Positions 49,451 to 62,821 of a DNA stretch of 64,000 nucleotides are shown here, piece after piece. The DNA comes from Vanilla planifolia (Eukaryota > Streptophyta > Magnoliopsida > Asparagales > Orchidaceae), in contig CM043871.1 of the NCBI GenBank assembly GCA_023846275.1, forward strand, positions 33,696,578-33,760,577. The letters are read 5' to 3'. Position 1 is the first letter of the stretch. Each line of letters starts with the position of its first letter. Made by a program: the position numbers and the translations under genes. The notes below the pieces were generated by a model, which did no database searches, was not told the origin of the DNA, and worked only from the letters and a program-made list of their open reading frames with translations.

Positions 49451-49794
49451 ACCCGGGCCGTGACTAGCCCGGGACGGACCGGTTTTAGATAAATAATTGT
49501 GTGTATATCGATATTATCTAAATTTTCTAATATTTATTAAATACTATATACTTTAAAATTTTCTGAATTTTTTAGAAAATTATTTATGCACGTGATACAT
49601 AATCTACATTAATTTTTATTTGATCATTTATTAATATTGGAACTCTAAATATTTATTTCATTTTGGTTGTGCGATACCACTAAATTTTGATTTTGTTAAT
49701 TTATAAATGTATTTTAAATTTTCAAATAAAAAATAATAAAAAAATGCAAATAAAGAAAAAATATTGTACTAAAAGCAAACTAGTTTCCACCAAA

Positions 49795-50185
49795 TATCCC
49801 TAACCAGAGCCAGGAGGGAACCTTTTGACTTACAACAATTAGAAAACCATAATATTCATCCTTTTTAAAACATCAAATATTATTATTATTATTATTTTAA
49901 CAATATAAATTTATTTTAACTTATAATAATGATCCTTTAAAAAATATTTATTTATTTATTTATTTCTAATGGTTTCGACCGTTCTAAAATTAAAACGGTC
50001 ATCAGTTAAACAAGCCACACATTGATCTAACTGAAAAGGAACAAAATTATAGTCGAACCAGAGCCTGGAGGGCCCCTTCTTCGACATACAGCAGTTCGAA
50101 CATCATAAAATTTCAAAGCATCAGATATTATTATTATTATTATTATATAAATTTATTTCGACTTACAATAATGACCCTCTAAAAC
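49795..50185. repeat. About 245-bp diverged tandem duplication between ABCI1 and MRS2
   Basis: The run AACCAGAGCC(A/T)GGAGGG at 49,802 and again at 50,055 is followed in both copies by a CGACATACAGCAG- or TGACTTACAACAA-like stretch, an (ATT)n run and AATTTATTT(T/C)(A/G)ACTTA(T/C)AATAATGA. Confidence 0.8.
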
Positions 50186-50355
50186 ATAAACGGAGAAAGA
50201 TTTGGGAGGAAAACTTTGCCCAATTTAACACAAACAAAACCAACATTCCTATAATATTTAAAAAATAAAACTCTCCCTACATAAAAAGAGACCCAATTAG
50301 AGAAAAACAAAATTAAAAAAAAAAACCTGAAAAAATATGAAGACCCGAGAAGACT

Positions 50356-53300
50356 TCAGGTCCCAATGAGACCCCTGAAGCGAGCATAGGCCATTACGGT
50401 GGCAAACAAGGCGACGCTGAGAACTCCCGACACGATAACCACCTGAGAAAAGAATTCCAACACGTTAGTACGTAAACGATGGAGGTTTCCAATGGGTTCA
50501 TAACAGCCGACGGTTTCTTTCGTACCCATTTGAACACGTATCCATGGTGGTCGTTCCAGGAGTAAGGGATGTTCATACCAAATATCCCTGCGGCCAAGGA
50601 GTAGAGAGTCAGAGAGCAGGTCCCCGCGCTTAAGAACAGCTCCAACTGCCAAACACAAAGGATGGAAAAATTCTCAGTGGCATTTGTTATCGAAAAGACT
50701 TTTTTTTAAATAAAAAATGTTTTAATTCTTATAATTAATTCCCCAAAGTAACGGGTATTTTTCATTTTTCTTATTTTTAATATCATAAGTAAAAAAAATT
50801 ATTAAATATTTTTGTGACTTATAATTCTGTAGTTAAAAGGTTTCTATTATTCTTAATAATTAAATCATATGAAGTTTCAATATTCTTTTTTTATAATTCT
50901 AATTTCAAAGGTTTTTTTATATTTTTAATCTCAAAAGTATTAAAAAATTACCCAATAATTTTTATGATTTATGGTTTCCTTTTACAAATTACAGTTTTTT
51001 TTAAAATATTTTAACGTTTTCATGTGAGAACATATGAAAAAATTATGAAAATTATTTAATAGATTTTTGACGTTTTTAAGATCAAATGAAAAAAAATATA
51101 TATATGAGCTTTTCAAATGTATTTTCTCATTTTTAATCTCAAAAACATCAAAAATTTATCAAACAACATTTATAGACTCTTTTTTTTTAATTGCAAAAAC
51201 TTTCTTTTACTCATAAAAGAGTATTATAAAAGGTGGAGAAGAACATTACCTGAATTAACTGATTTCTGTGATTATCAAGCTGCAAGAAGAAAAAGGAGTT
51301 AGGTAATTTTTCACTTTGAATCAAGCAAAAAATATATATATATATATATAAAATATAAAATATAAAATATAAAATATAAAATATAAAATATAAAATATTA
51401 AAAATATATTTTTACCTGAATATTGATGTAGTCCTCTGTATCATCAATGTATTCCCGCAGCTGAAAAGAAAATAATAAGTGAACTGGCCTGGAGATGATG
51501 AGAACTAGAAAGGCAAAGCTTGGTTCAGGACTGCTCGTTATGTTACTTTATCTTCTCTCAGATATCAATTCGTTTGCTTTGCTTTAACCCTTTATAAATG
51601 TGACTAACATATGCTATGGAGAAGTTGCAAATATTTATCCAGGGAAACAGATAATAAAGATTTTATCTAACAACTAAAACTCCCAGCTAAGTTTACAACA
51701 AGGTTCATTGTAACATATCGAGTTGGAGATTGAACTCGCATCCGATGATTTTGTTACCCCAAGTTAACTTAAAAAATCAAATAAAAATTGAGGGTAAATG
51801 TTTTACTCCAGTTAGGGTAAGTTAACAAATCTCACCCTTAATCCAACTAAGTCGTTTAGAATAAAGTTCCTTGAAATCACATTGGAGATTGTGGTCTTAA
51901 ATAAAATAGTTCTCATGTGAATATATCTATCTTCTCAACAAATAACTCATCCCTTGTTTCGCTTCTCTCCAACAATGGAGTATATTTTCCTATTACAAAA
52001 AAAAAATTACATAATTTAACCCTATTAAATGCTTTTTTTGTCTAGTCTTACTTAACCCAACCCTAACCTTGCCTAAGCTCAACAAAGAATTTATGAAAAA
52101 TGAAATAAGAAATTAGAGAAATAAAATTATTCTTTCTTAGAGATTTAGTTGAATCTAATGAGAATATATATATATATATGAGGAATCCTACAATCACGAC
52201 AACAAAGAAGGAAAAAAACTGTACCAACACCCTGACTCTTCACTTCCTCATTAAATTATTCTTTTATATTTCTTAAACTTTCAACACTCACTCCTAAGTT
52301 TAGGAATAGATATTTTTCATTCTAAGTTTTTCAAGAATGTTTTCGTGTAGTTTTTGCATATTTTTTACGAGAATATATGCTTATTGTGAATGAAGAAAGA
52401 TGCAACATAGATTGATGCTATCCTTTTTGCTCTCTTAGAAAAATTTTGATCAATTCTAATATTTTTAATTCAGTCATGTTGAACAAGATTGTTTATAATG
52501 GTTATAACTGATATATTATTAATGTATAACTTAGTAAGAGAGGAAACCTACAATTATAGATCATTCATCAACTTTTCTAGTCATATCATTTCACAAATTA
52601 CTTGTGTAATTGCTCAAAGTTCTGTCTCAACACCACTTCAACAACATATGCAGTTTCCAGCCTTGCATGGCATGAATAGACTAGTTCCTGTACTAGGAAT
52701 TGACATTTATTTTTTTAATATTGATGCTTTTGAGTTTTTCAATCTTAATACTATCATCACATATGAGAATGAAATCATTTGCATATAAAATGAGAATTAA
52801 TCTTTTTCCTACTATTTTCTTGATAAAGATTATTTTGTCAGCCTTTTCTTAACTGTAATCCAGCTGGTTTAGTGTATTAAATCTTGCGAACCAAGCTTGT
52901 CGAGACTACTTTAACCCATACAAAGATTTTCTTAATTTGTGAACTTTTCTTGGCTTCTCTTTTAACTACACTCAAAGTGGAATTTTCATATAACATGAAG
53001 ATTACAACTCAAGAAAACATTTTTAATTTTGCTATAGTAGAAAATGTCTCCTCAATCACATAGATTCGAGACCCCAATCGAGATTCATAATGTTCTATAT
53101 CTAAATTCACTTTACATTTTATTATAGATACTCATTTACTACCAACACTTTCGTAGTTTATAGCAAGTTGACCATTTCACAATATCATTCTTAAGGCTCT
53201 CATTTATTCAAAGTTGCTTCTTTCTGCATTGGTGAATTCACACTACAAACTTTTGTAATAAATGTCCTATATAATGGAGAAAACTAAAAAAATGTTTAAT

Positions 53301-55853
53301 AATTGAAAATGGGATATTTTGATCTTTTTCCTTTACTAAGGAAAATAAGCCCATCCAGGTCCCTGATCACACTGGCTTTATTTGGAACTAGTTCTAGATT
53401 GGATCCTTGGAGCGATTAAGGAGCTTTGGTCCATGCAAATGAACCAAAATCGGTATATCTTCGCTCTTTAATTACCCCCTAGACAAGTTTCCTCAAAAAG
53501 ATTTTGAGTAAAGCTTGGATTATTCTCAATGATGACTCAACTTAGATTTAGATAATTTGAAACAATATCTTGGGACATAGCAATGAAATTGTAACGTGCT
53601 CTAATAACTCTTCAAATTTTAGCAAAACTTCGTTCTAATCGAAATTCTAGTGTGTTGCATTGGTTTCTTACACCCTAAACCAATACCATGTATGATCATG
53701 TGTAGGCTAGGTTAAATAGAATAAGAGCGAAAATCTTGAAAGTCGTTCGTACCTTCAAACCATAAGCACTTCTTAACAGCCACTAAAACTCCTCTTCAAA
53801 GGCCAAAAGTGCAGATGGACATTGCCCTTGCTTAGACAAAGCTAGTATTTACCACCTCTTTCCTCTCAAACACCACATCAAGGGGCTGAACAAGGGAACA
53901 AAGGAGAACATTTAAACCAATAAGAAGACTTTCAAGCAACAAGATGGTTAGAACTTGAGAAAAATGGCTACAATAAGACAAAAGGTCATCTTAGCCATGA
54001 GAGCCTATAATGCCTAGGATCAAAAAGAGTGGAGAGTAATTATCGAATGATACCCCAAAAGTAAAGATATCAAACAATGGCAAACTATTAAATGAAGGGT
54101 CATAATGATGAATAATAGCATTTAGTTGAGTTAACAATATCCAATCAAATCAAATTCAAACCTTTCCTCATTATATTCAAAATTTACTTATTCACCAAGC
54201 CATCCTTTCATATTGAAAAGCAAAGAAACGATTCTGAGTTGTATACGTAAGATTATGTCTTTTAGATGTCAAAACACCTCTTGAAAATAAAAGCTATTTT
54301 GTCTAGGATAGGACAAGTAATGGGGGATAATATTTTGACAAAATAAGAATGGTTTGTGATAGTATGACATGAGCAATATTTTTCACAATACAATGTGGTT
54401 TGAGGGCAAACCAAACGGTATTTGTTGGGTCTATAATGTTTAAGACTGAAGTGGAAAAGGAGTGATTGTTTGATGATGTGTTAAGGGTGGTAAAATCACA
54501 AAACAATGATCAATTCCTGACAGAATTCTAGGTGAAAATGTATAGAATAAAAAATCCCAAATAGAAAAATTTACTATATATTTTGTATATAAAATCATGA
54601 CCTTAAGATGATGAAATGCCTTTGGGGGCAAAACCCTTTGACAGAACTTCTGTTCTTCTACACATTGCTTATTTTACATGACTCCCATTCTACAAAAATT
54701 TATCTCTAGTAGGGTCAAGGTCTATAATGCAAAAGTCCAAGGTTCAATAAGATGAAATTTAATCAAGGCCCTTTCTCATAAATCTTCCTGCAAATGGTCA
54801 TGATTTGCTATAAAAGCTTGCCAATGAACAAAATCCTTAGACCAAGTCCTAAGGAAAAATAAGGGAAGAGCATGACTAGATGACCAAGTTGCTAATTGGA
54901 TCAGGGGATCTCGTCACAACTCTTTGAAATCTGTAACAAGCCATGGGCTTAATATCAAATTTCAAATACAAACAAGAAAACACAAATAGAATAAAACATT
55001 ATCCCCTATATAAGAAAGCATAACAGGATGGATAACAGGGTTAATGTGTTCTATATGAAATAAATTTTTTATTTTTTTCAGAATAACAATTATGTTCTCC
55101 GTAACTCTGAGCTATGTGTGCAGAATACACAATGCATCAGGTTTGTAATAGCAGTTTATCATATAAACCAAGATATTTTTTCTTACCTGCTTTATAGAAG
55201 ACAAAGAGGTGAAACTCTCAGGACAAAACAAAGCTGTACGATACTTTACAAAACAAGATCCTCAACGAAAACAAAAATCATGTTCCAAACAGACGAACCA
55301 CTTTATATACCACACTAACAATTAAAAGATGCGAAAAGAGTTACTTTAAAGAGTATAAATCTTGGAGATTATAATCAATCATCCTGTATTCTTTCTAATC
55401 CAGCAAGAAGACCACAGAAATAATTACCATGAAATATATTTAGTAGTTGTAAGGAATACAACTTAAAGAAAATTGAAGAGAAAGAACTTAATAATGTTTT
55501 TCCAAGTGTCAAGATGTCATACCGAGTTCAATTTGTTCAAGGTGCCATCAATTTGCATATAGTATGCCTGCATGTAGTAGGTGTGGTTTAGAATTTGAAA
55601 TGCCAAAATAAGGCCAATTCAAAAATACAACTGAATGCTAAAAACATAATTTAACCACCACCTCAAGAATCATTTCAAGCTCCTCAACATCATCACCACT
55701 CCCATGAAATGTTGCAGCACTCGCCTTGCCTGCCCTTGATATCTTTGACCCTATTACAGAACTGCAAGGTGATGATGCCTCCAATTTTCTAGAGAGATAA
55801 AGATCAGCAATATCTTCATCATCTTCCAGTAGCTGCTCAAGTTCATCTTTTAC
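50356..55853 (-). CDS. MRS2: MRS2/MGT family magnesium transporter (CorA-like), 3' part, six exons
   Basis: C-terminal 172 residues of a CorA-type Mg2+ channel of the plant MRS2/MGT family. Exons: 55,662-55,853; 55,523-55,567; 51,416-51,460; 51,250-51,279; 50,526-50,645; 50,356-50,442, all GT-AG and phase 0. They encode the last coiled-coil helix ([20 protein letters not shown]), a variable linker, EELEMILE, the stalk helix ([40 protein letters not shown]), TM1 ending in the hallmark GMN ([12 protein letters not shown]), the loop [17 protein letters not shown]2 ([20 protein letters not shown]) and the basic tail ARFRGLIGT. One exon is only 30 bp. Wording is closest to the MRS2-3/MGT4 branch, from memory. 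The 5' exons were not found up to base 64,000, so the gene runs off the right edge across an intron of at least 8.1 kb full of Ty3/gypsy sequence. Membrane location (plasma, ER or vacuolar) cannot be told. Confidence 0.93.
51332..51400. repeat. (TA)n followed by a 7-bp (TATAAAA)n array, MRS2 intron
   Basis: Alternating TA at about 51,332-51,350 runs into six to seven exact tandem copies of TATAAAA. The array lies in the 136-bp intron between two short MRS2 exons. Confidence 0.93.
51461..52680 (-). other. MRS2 intron, left part, nothing recognised
   Basis: AT-rich intron DNA with a short (TA)n near 52,167. No gene. Confidence 0.45.
52690..53310 (-). mobile_element. Ty1/copia reverse-transcriptase relic in an MRS2 intron, same strand
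   Basis: Reading the minus strand, 52,970-52,860 gives [20 protein letters not shown] and ARF, the copia K-SLYGLKQ-P-AW block. At about 52,830-52,765 it gives IIFIKK, then [17 protein letters not shown], in which the catalytic YVDD has become YAND. IEKLKS follows. Further right, to 53,310, weaker pol-like sequence continues. Stops and the mutated active site show it is dead. No LTRs were recognised. Confidence 0.8.
53311..55522 (-). other. MRS2 intron, right part
   Basis: No host exon. Probably more decayed retroelement, but no motif is clear. The ORFs at 54,303-54,631 and 55,118-55,318 are unsupported. Confidence 0.4.
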
Positions 55854-56600
55854 CTGTAGAACATAGTAATACTATTAACAAGAAAAATACAGGTATGAAA
55901 ATTTAATTGAACACTCATTGTCGGCTTACAAAATTAACAAGGCCAGCTTGGGAAACAAAAGGCAATAAAGAAAATGTCCATTATCCTCTGAAAGTTAGGA
56001 ATCACAATTACATATGAAATTACAATATTCATTTGGTGTATTAATTCATGTTAAAATTCTATTTATGAAGCAAAGTGAAATGATTAACTCAGGCCTACAA
56101 TGTTATAAATGAAAACCAGAAGAACTAGAATGAAAAACAAAGGCTAAACTGCCTGGCCCTTAAAGAATTGCTTTTAAAGGCACACGAGCCATTTTTGTCA
56201 TACATGTATCGAGCAGTTAAGTAATGGCTTTTCCAAGATAACACCATAAGAAGAATCATTATTTGGATTTACTACAATGAGGTCCTTAACACTTTGCAAG
56301 GGGCCGAATAACCTCACAAGACAAGAGTAGAGATATTAGAACTCAGGAATTGAATGAAATGAAGTTAAGGGCTTTGCTCAAGGGTCCTCAAGTACAGCTG
56401 GAGAGTTTAAAGCATTGAAGATGCAATCCTTTAATTAACCTTAGAAGCGGCTTCTTATACTTAAATATCAGCAATGGTCACTTCTCCTTGTCGTGGTAAA
56501 AGTCACAATCTTTAATCCACATTCACACTCAGATCTCCTCTCCTTCAAAAGAATTGTTTACAGTTCCATAGGGAAGTTGTAGGTTCTCTCGGCAGGAAAC
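55854..56600 (-). other. MRS2 upstream intron, nothing recognised
   Basis: Begins at the acceptor of the 55,662-55,853 exon (TACAG). No further MRS2 exon was seen. Confidence 0.45.
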
Positions 56601-56639
56601 TCAGGATGAACCAACCTTTTAGCTTGACATCGTCGCAAG

Positions 56640-58260
56640 ATGGATGAAGAGGTAATGGAAGTTGAGAACAAGTCTACATATTTAAGCAATGAAGCCTATC
56701 CAAATTCTTGGCATGTCATCTAGGAAAGTAAAGTTGATATCAAGCTAGATTGATCCAAACGACATGATAAGAGCCCAACAGGCATTTGTGTGAAAGATTG
56801 GGTCAAACCATTCAATCTAACAATTTTCTTAAAGAAAATTTTAGATATTTGAGAGGCATTATTGGTCTTTCAACTAGATATAAAAGGGCATGCTATTTCG
56901 GAGAATTTGCCAACAACAAACAAGATATTATCACGATGCCTTGGATTTCTAGGAAATCCTAAAACAAAGTTCAATGAGAGGACACCCTAAGTTCTACTAG
57001 AAAGACGCAAAGCTTAAAGAATTTGCTTGAGAACATCTCTTTATTAAGTGAAGGCTAATTATCTCTAACATATGTCTTACTATCCTAGTAGAATGTAATT
57101 TAATAATCAAAACATCTCTCAAAGAAGTCCTAAGAATACATACTTATTTTTCTCTAAGTAAATAATCATCAATAAATAGGAAAGAACTATCCAATGCTAT
57201 TGGCTTATCCTTTAAGAGATTATAAAAAATTTAAAACTAAGATAACTCACATAATTATCTTATCAAAACTCAATATTTTAAGTTCAAGAGAAGAGAACAA
57301 CCAACACAATTCTAGAAAAGGCATCTACATGTGTAATCTATATTCTAGGTTTGTACTTCAAGTGAAGTACAAAATTTTGTAAGTATTCTATACATTTAAC
57401 ATGCCTAAGAATTGATGCATTTTGAGAATTTATATATTTTAAAACGTGAAGATTAATGTTTAAAATAAAATCCTTGAGAAAAAAAATGCTTCCAATGCCT
57501 AAAGGAGTGAACTACAACATAAAATAACTTATCATAATTTAAGTAAATTGACTTAACCTCATTGAATTCCTCACTAGACTAAGCTATAACAAGACTCTCC
57601 AAACTAAGAATTCCACCAATATCTACTCTAGAAGAATTAGATGGAACATCAAACACATTAAAAAAATTCAGTAACCTTAAAGATTAATGAGCAAGTTGTA
57701 AGAACCATTATCTGATTAAAGGCTTTTTTTAGCTACAGTGGTTTAAGAAAGCTTCACCTTTTTCAATGGGTCAATCGATAAGCTACATTAAAATTTTTTA
57801 TTAATTTACTATACAACATTATCAAGCTATGAAAACTATAGATACCTATAATACTATAAAGGGTTGGCCAATATAATATAGTTTTAAATTTTGTGGGATT
57901 AGATTTAAAGCCAACATGTGAAATAATATAGCCTTAATTTTTTTTTTCAAATTTACATATAATTTTTTATCCTTATTTTTTTCATAACTAACATAAGATA
58001 ATCTAAATAAGCACTTTCACCAACACTACAGATAAGAATGTCATCAAAATAAACAACCAAAGTTTTTCTTTGAAACTATTTGAGAACATTCATCAAAAGC
58101 ATAAATATACTATACGTATTTGATAGCTCGAATTGCATAACTAACCTTTCATAAAAACCATCTTTAATTTTAGGACAACTCTTCCATTCATTCTTATGAC
58201 AGATTCTAATCTATTGATAACCATGTCTTAGTCCTACTTAATAGTTTGCCCAAAGACAAA
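56640..58260 (-). mobile_element. Degenerate Ty3/gypsy pol relic (reverse transcriptase to integrase), minus strand
   Basis: On the minus strand, 58,235-58,150 gives the RT pattern NEWKSCPKIKDGFYERLVM, then FELSNTYSIFMLLMNVL. Near 58,060 it gives LVVYFDDILICS, with YFDD intact. Around 57,400-57,160 lie RNase H/linker remnants, without clear motifs. At 56,970-56,870 the integrase core reads NFVLGFPRNPRHRDNILFVV, matching [25 protein letters not shown]. Stops interrupt all blocks. It sits inside the MRS2 5' intron, in the same orientation as the gene. The gag-like stretch at 62,830-63,520 may belong to it. Confidence 0.85.
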
Positions 58261-59924
58261 GTTGAGACTCATCAAGTCTAAAAATAAGAGATCTATACTA
58301 CATAGTGATCTTATTTATAGCTCTATTATTAATGTGCATTTTCCAATATTCATATTTATAGGAATAAAAAGTTTGATTATTGCATGTGAGTTGTTTTTTT
58401 TTGTTGAGTTTTTCTCAACAATTTATCGATTTTTCTTTTGAATTCATTATGTTTAGTCGGGTTAAATTCCATAATGAGATAAATTTGAGAGCTAAGGACT
58501 TGGGATCATGTCTATGGCATGATGAATCATTATCATGGAAGGAAGCTAAATTGGAGCATATCACTAAACTCCTTAATCAATAACTATGCCAAGTATCCAC
58601 ATCTTAGATAATGCATGCACTAGTTTCATATGAAGGACAAAAATAGAAGTACTATTAAAGAAATATCTCCTAAAACTCTTGAATCCAACCCTATTAATCT
58701 ATATATCATAATCAAGTCCTTTCATTTCAGTCCCTTCAATGATGGAATCAATTACAAACTTTCTAATAATGAAAAAGGTATATGGCTTAAACTTCTTGTC
58801 CAAAGCCATAAGCTCCAATTCAAAAACAAATTGGGAAGGAGATAACTTTTTTGAGGGTTTCAAAAAAATATAATTTAATGCTTTTGCCCTTAAACTTGAA
58901 CATATATGTTTTCTTACTTTCACATTGTATTAACCTTCAAATTATATAACCAAAGACTTCCTAACAATGCATGAGTTATGTCTATAAGAAAAACTTCACA
59001 CAAATCTAAGTCTTCATAACTACCAAGTTTAAGTTAAACCAAACACTTGGATGTGACAACAAAGGAAGTATGTTTAACCCAAATAGCATGAAAAGGTTAA
59101 GAATAACATTCAAACTATAAGTTTGCTCTTATAAAGGCATAAAAGAAATTGATAATTATAGAATTACCTTTATCTATCACTAATTTACACCTCTACTAAT
59201 TACAACTACAAATATATTAAATACATTTTTTCTCCTCTAATCTTTAACATCAATCATACAAAAAAAAAAAAAAGAAATATCTCATAACACTTATGTGATC
59301 TACTGTTTGATCATTTTCATCACTATCAAGGTATCTTCTTCTTCAATAACCTCAAAATTAAACTCAGATAAAACTATTTTTCTAGAACAAATAGTTTGTA
59401 CTAGTTGAGGACGAGGTTCAAACTTAATGTTTGCTATTATAAGTGCATAAAAAGATATGATAATTATAGAATTACCCTTATCTATCCCCACTTCACACCT
59501 CTTCTAATTCCAATCACAACCATATCAAATATATGTTTTCTCCTCCATTCTTTAGCTTCAATCATACAAAAAAGAAAATGGCATAACACCTATGTGATCT
59601 TTTGTTTTCTCCTTTACATCAATAACAAGGTGTCTTCTTCAATAACCTTAGAATCAAACATGGATGAAACTTTTCATCTAGAATAATAGTTTGTATTGGT
59701 TCTCATAATGCTTTGGTTTTTGCATTTAAAGTAATAAGGTTCCTTAAGTTTTGTTGGATTACTATCAAAAGCACTCCTATATGTCAATTATAATTGGTAT
59801 AATAATAAGCAACCTAAGTATGACCCAGATCTAACATTACATTTAGTGGTACTTGACACAAAAACTTGTGGCATAAACCTATTTCTTGTAATTCTAAACT
59901 AATTAAGCCAATTGGAAGGCTGCA
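58261..59924. other. Gene-free stretch next to the Ty3/gypsy relic
   Basis: Likely the protease and gag-pol linker part of the minus-strand relic, too decayed to assign. A diverged internal duplication is visible: TATAATTATAGAATTACC(T/C)TTATCTATC occurs near 59,150 and 59,458, both followed by a related TTTCTCCTC...TTTA(A/G)C stretch and a CTTATGTGATCT-like run, about 305 bp apart. Confidence 0.5.
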
Positions 59925-62671
59925 TGTAACATTCCATGTTTGAGCTTTGGATATTATTCTAATTTTGGCATGTATTGGAATAAAATATTATTTTTAAGAG
60001 GATCTTATAAATCATACCAATTTATAAAGTATTTTAAATTTTGAAAATAAGCATATGTTTGGGAAGGACTCGTTGAAAGGAAGCTAATGTTGTATGGGTT
60101 ATAATTTTTGGAATTTAAATAAATATTTAATAAACTGTTGAAGTTAAAAGAATAATTTAGAGGTAAAATTATTTTATTTCCAGCTGATATATAAAGGGGA
60201 GAAAGAAAGAGAAAGAGAGAGAATTTTTTAACTTAAGCTGAGTATGGGATAAGAATTTAATTGGCTGCCAACTTACGTATGAAGGAATTGGAGAGAAGTT
60301 TTGAAAAAGAGAAGGAAGAAAGAGACCATCTGAGGCTACAGGAATTCTGGCTTGAGGAAAAAAGAGGAAGCTGCAGTAAAGCAATAACTAGGTCAGAAAG
60401 GACCTGTTGCTGTCCTTTTTAAAGCAGAATCAGTGAGAAAAAGGTGCGGTAGAAAAGGCAAATCTAAGAAAGAGCAGGAGAAGGGGCTGCAGCAGGCTGC
60501 TTTCTGAAGCCTTGAGGACAAGCTTAGCATAGCAGCAGCAAAGCAGAAGAAAGCTTCCAATAAACCCATCCACTGTAGCAAGAGAAAATAGGAGAAATCA
60601 GCGGCAGTAGGAATTGAAGTGGGGCTGGAAGCAGTGAAGTAGAAAGCTTTAAGGAAATTCAAGGAATTCATTAAGGAGTTGCTGCTGAGATGGAGCTTAG
60701 CAAGATATGTTTCGTAAGGCAGTTTTCCTCTGTTTGAAAAGGGTTTTATGTCGGTTTAGTCCTGCACGCTTTAAGAGAATTAAAGAGCTGGGGGAAAAGA
60801 GTTATTCAGGAACTTTAGCTTGAGTTTTGGGATGCAAGCTGTGAGATTTTTGTTCAAGTGTTTTTGTTATAGTTGGTTGCTTTCAATTCTTAGTAATTGC
60901 ATGTCAAAGGATGTCACAATTCGTTTGTATCAGAAAACCAGGAGAAGGTAGTTACAGGTGCTGTCCCAAGCCCAACATATGGTATGTTGAGACGGTGTAC
61001 CATACATGGGGTGGATGGACAGTACATCTAGGCTATAGTTTTAACCTTTTTGCATAAAGAGCAATCTAGGGATATTTTGCGAATGATTGGTCGAGCTTAT
61101 TATGATATCTCAAACAAATATATTTTAATAAAATATTGCATAATTACTATGTCTAGGAAGAAAAGAAAGCATTGGAACAAAATCGATCCCAAAAAGAGCA
61201 AGTAAATAAATTGATATAACTATAATGTAAGTATGTTATTAATATTTATCTTTGAACAATACAATAAATTGTGCATAAAAATATGACAACATTCTTTTAA
61301 TTCATATAAGTTCTGATAATATGCAATATAGTAATAACATCATTTTTTGTATGTTATGAGATTAACATAGATTTATTTAAAAAATCCATTTGATTAAAAT
61401 ATATATATTAAAATATGAAAAAATGAAATTGATGAAGATTAAAAAGAATAAACTAATAACAAAAAAAAAGAATCAAGTCAATTAATAAATGATGTGCTGT
61501 AAAAATATGACATAAGATATGATGAGTTGATGATATAACTTAGGTCATATGAACTTTATAATACATCAGTGATTGTATTAATAAGAAATGATGATATGTT
61601 TTAATGATATGACCCTATAATATGGTGTAATAAGAGAAATAAGATATCTCTAAGATCTTATCCTAAGAATATCATGCTATGTAATTGGCCCCCAGCACAT
61701 GTAGTACTTGATAGACACAAGTATTGTATACAAAGTTGATACATAGAGATAAAATTATTAAGATGTTTTCAACTCCACAAGTACTTTGTGCACGATCGAT
61801 ATACTAGGGACATAATATACATAGATGATATAATTGAGATTACTGACTAACTATAATATTTCATTGAAATTTAAATATAATATGATGTGATACCAAATAG
61901 AAATGAGATCAGAAAATGATATAAGATGAAATTATTAAAAAAATAAGATAATAGTCAATTGGTAAAACTAAACTTATGTAAATATAAGATAGATAAAAAC
62001 AAAAAATATGAGATGAATGTGAATATAAAAAGCAAGTGAATGAGAAAACTATATTAAGTAAGAAGTCATAATGATATGATAAAAATAGATGTAGCAGTCT
62101 ACAATGGATATGATAATGATTCTATATCTATTCACACTTTTATATGATCGTACATTTTATATGTTCATATTTGTTGACTTGTTCACATACTTTTAAAAGT
62201 TCATGTTTTTTCTATGATTACTGTAAAGATGTTATGTTTTGTTATTGTTCATTAATTAACATGGTTTATCTTGTTATTATATTTTATTTAATACTACTAG
62301 TTATAGATAACAATTTACTTGTTATGTTATGAAAAACTCATTACCTAATCACATTACAGATCATATCTCAAATGCACCTAGTGTTGAAAAAAGTGTAACA
62401 ACTAGAAGTTTGATAAAGTATTCGAGATATATTTTCTAATAATGTCCTTCTTGGATTTTATATCTTATAAATGTTAGTGATTGATGACCTATTGTACATA
62501 ATATGTTTTGAAGATATATAGATATATATATATTTGTAAAAAGTTTTGAGATGAATGTGAATAACTATTAAGTTTTGGATTTCTCTAAATTATATGGTTT
62601 AAAAATGTTTTTGATACAATTCACCATCACCCTCAGTAGGATTGCTTTGGTGTCCTGCATTTTGCGTTACA
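59925..62671. mobile_element. LTR-like block, possibly a second solo LTR
   Basis: The block starts TGTAACATTCC and may end TTTTGCGTTACA at 62,671, giving inverted TGTAAC/GTTACA termini and a length of 2.75 kb. A TATA-like TATATAAAGGGG at about 60,187 is followed on the plus strand by a purine-rich stretch (60,200-60,660), as at a retroelement transcription start. It lies between pol (56.6-58.3 kb) and gag-like (62.8-63.5 kb) pieces of a minus-strand Ty3/gypsy relic, so it may have inserted there. No matching 5-bp target duplication was found (CTGCA before, CTTTG after), so the right boundary is uncertain. Confidence 0.4.
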
Positions 62672-62821
62672 CTTTGATATGTCCCTATCTATATAATATT
62701 TTATATATAATCAAACTGTAGAATAAGTGGGACATGAAACTTCATCTAAAGACTATTAAACCTATAACTCTACTTCCCTCAAAATATCTATATAAAGGTC
62801 AATAATTAATTTATTGGCTAA

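Noticed and set aside
60393..60671. 92-codon minus-strand ORF
   Set aside because: Antisense of the purine-rich tract; composition alone keeps it open.
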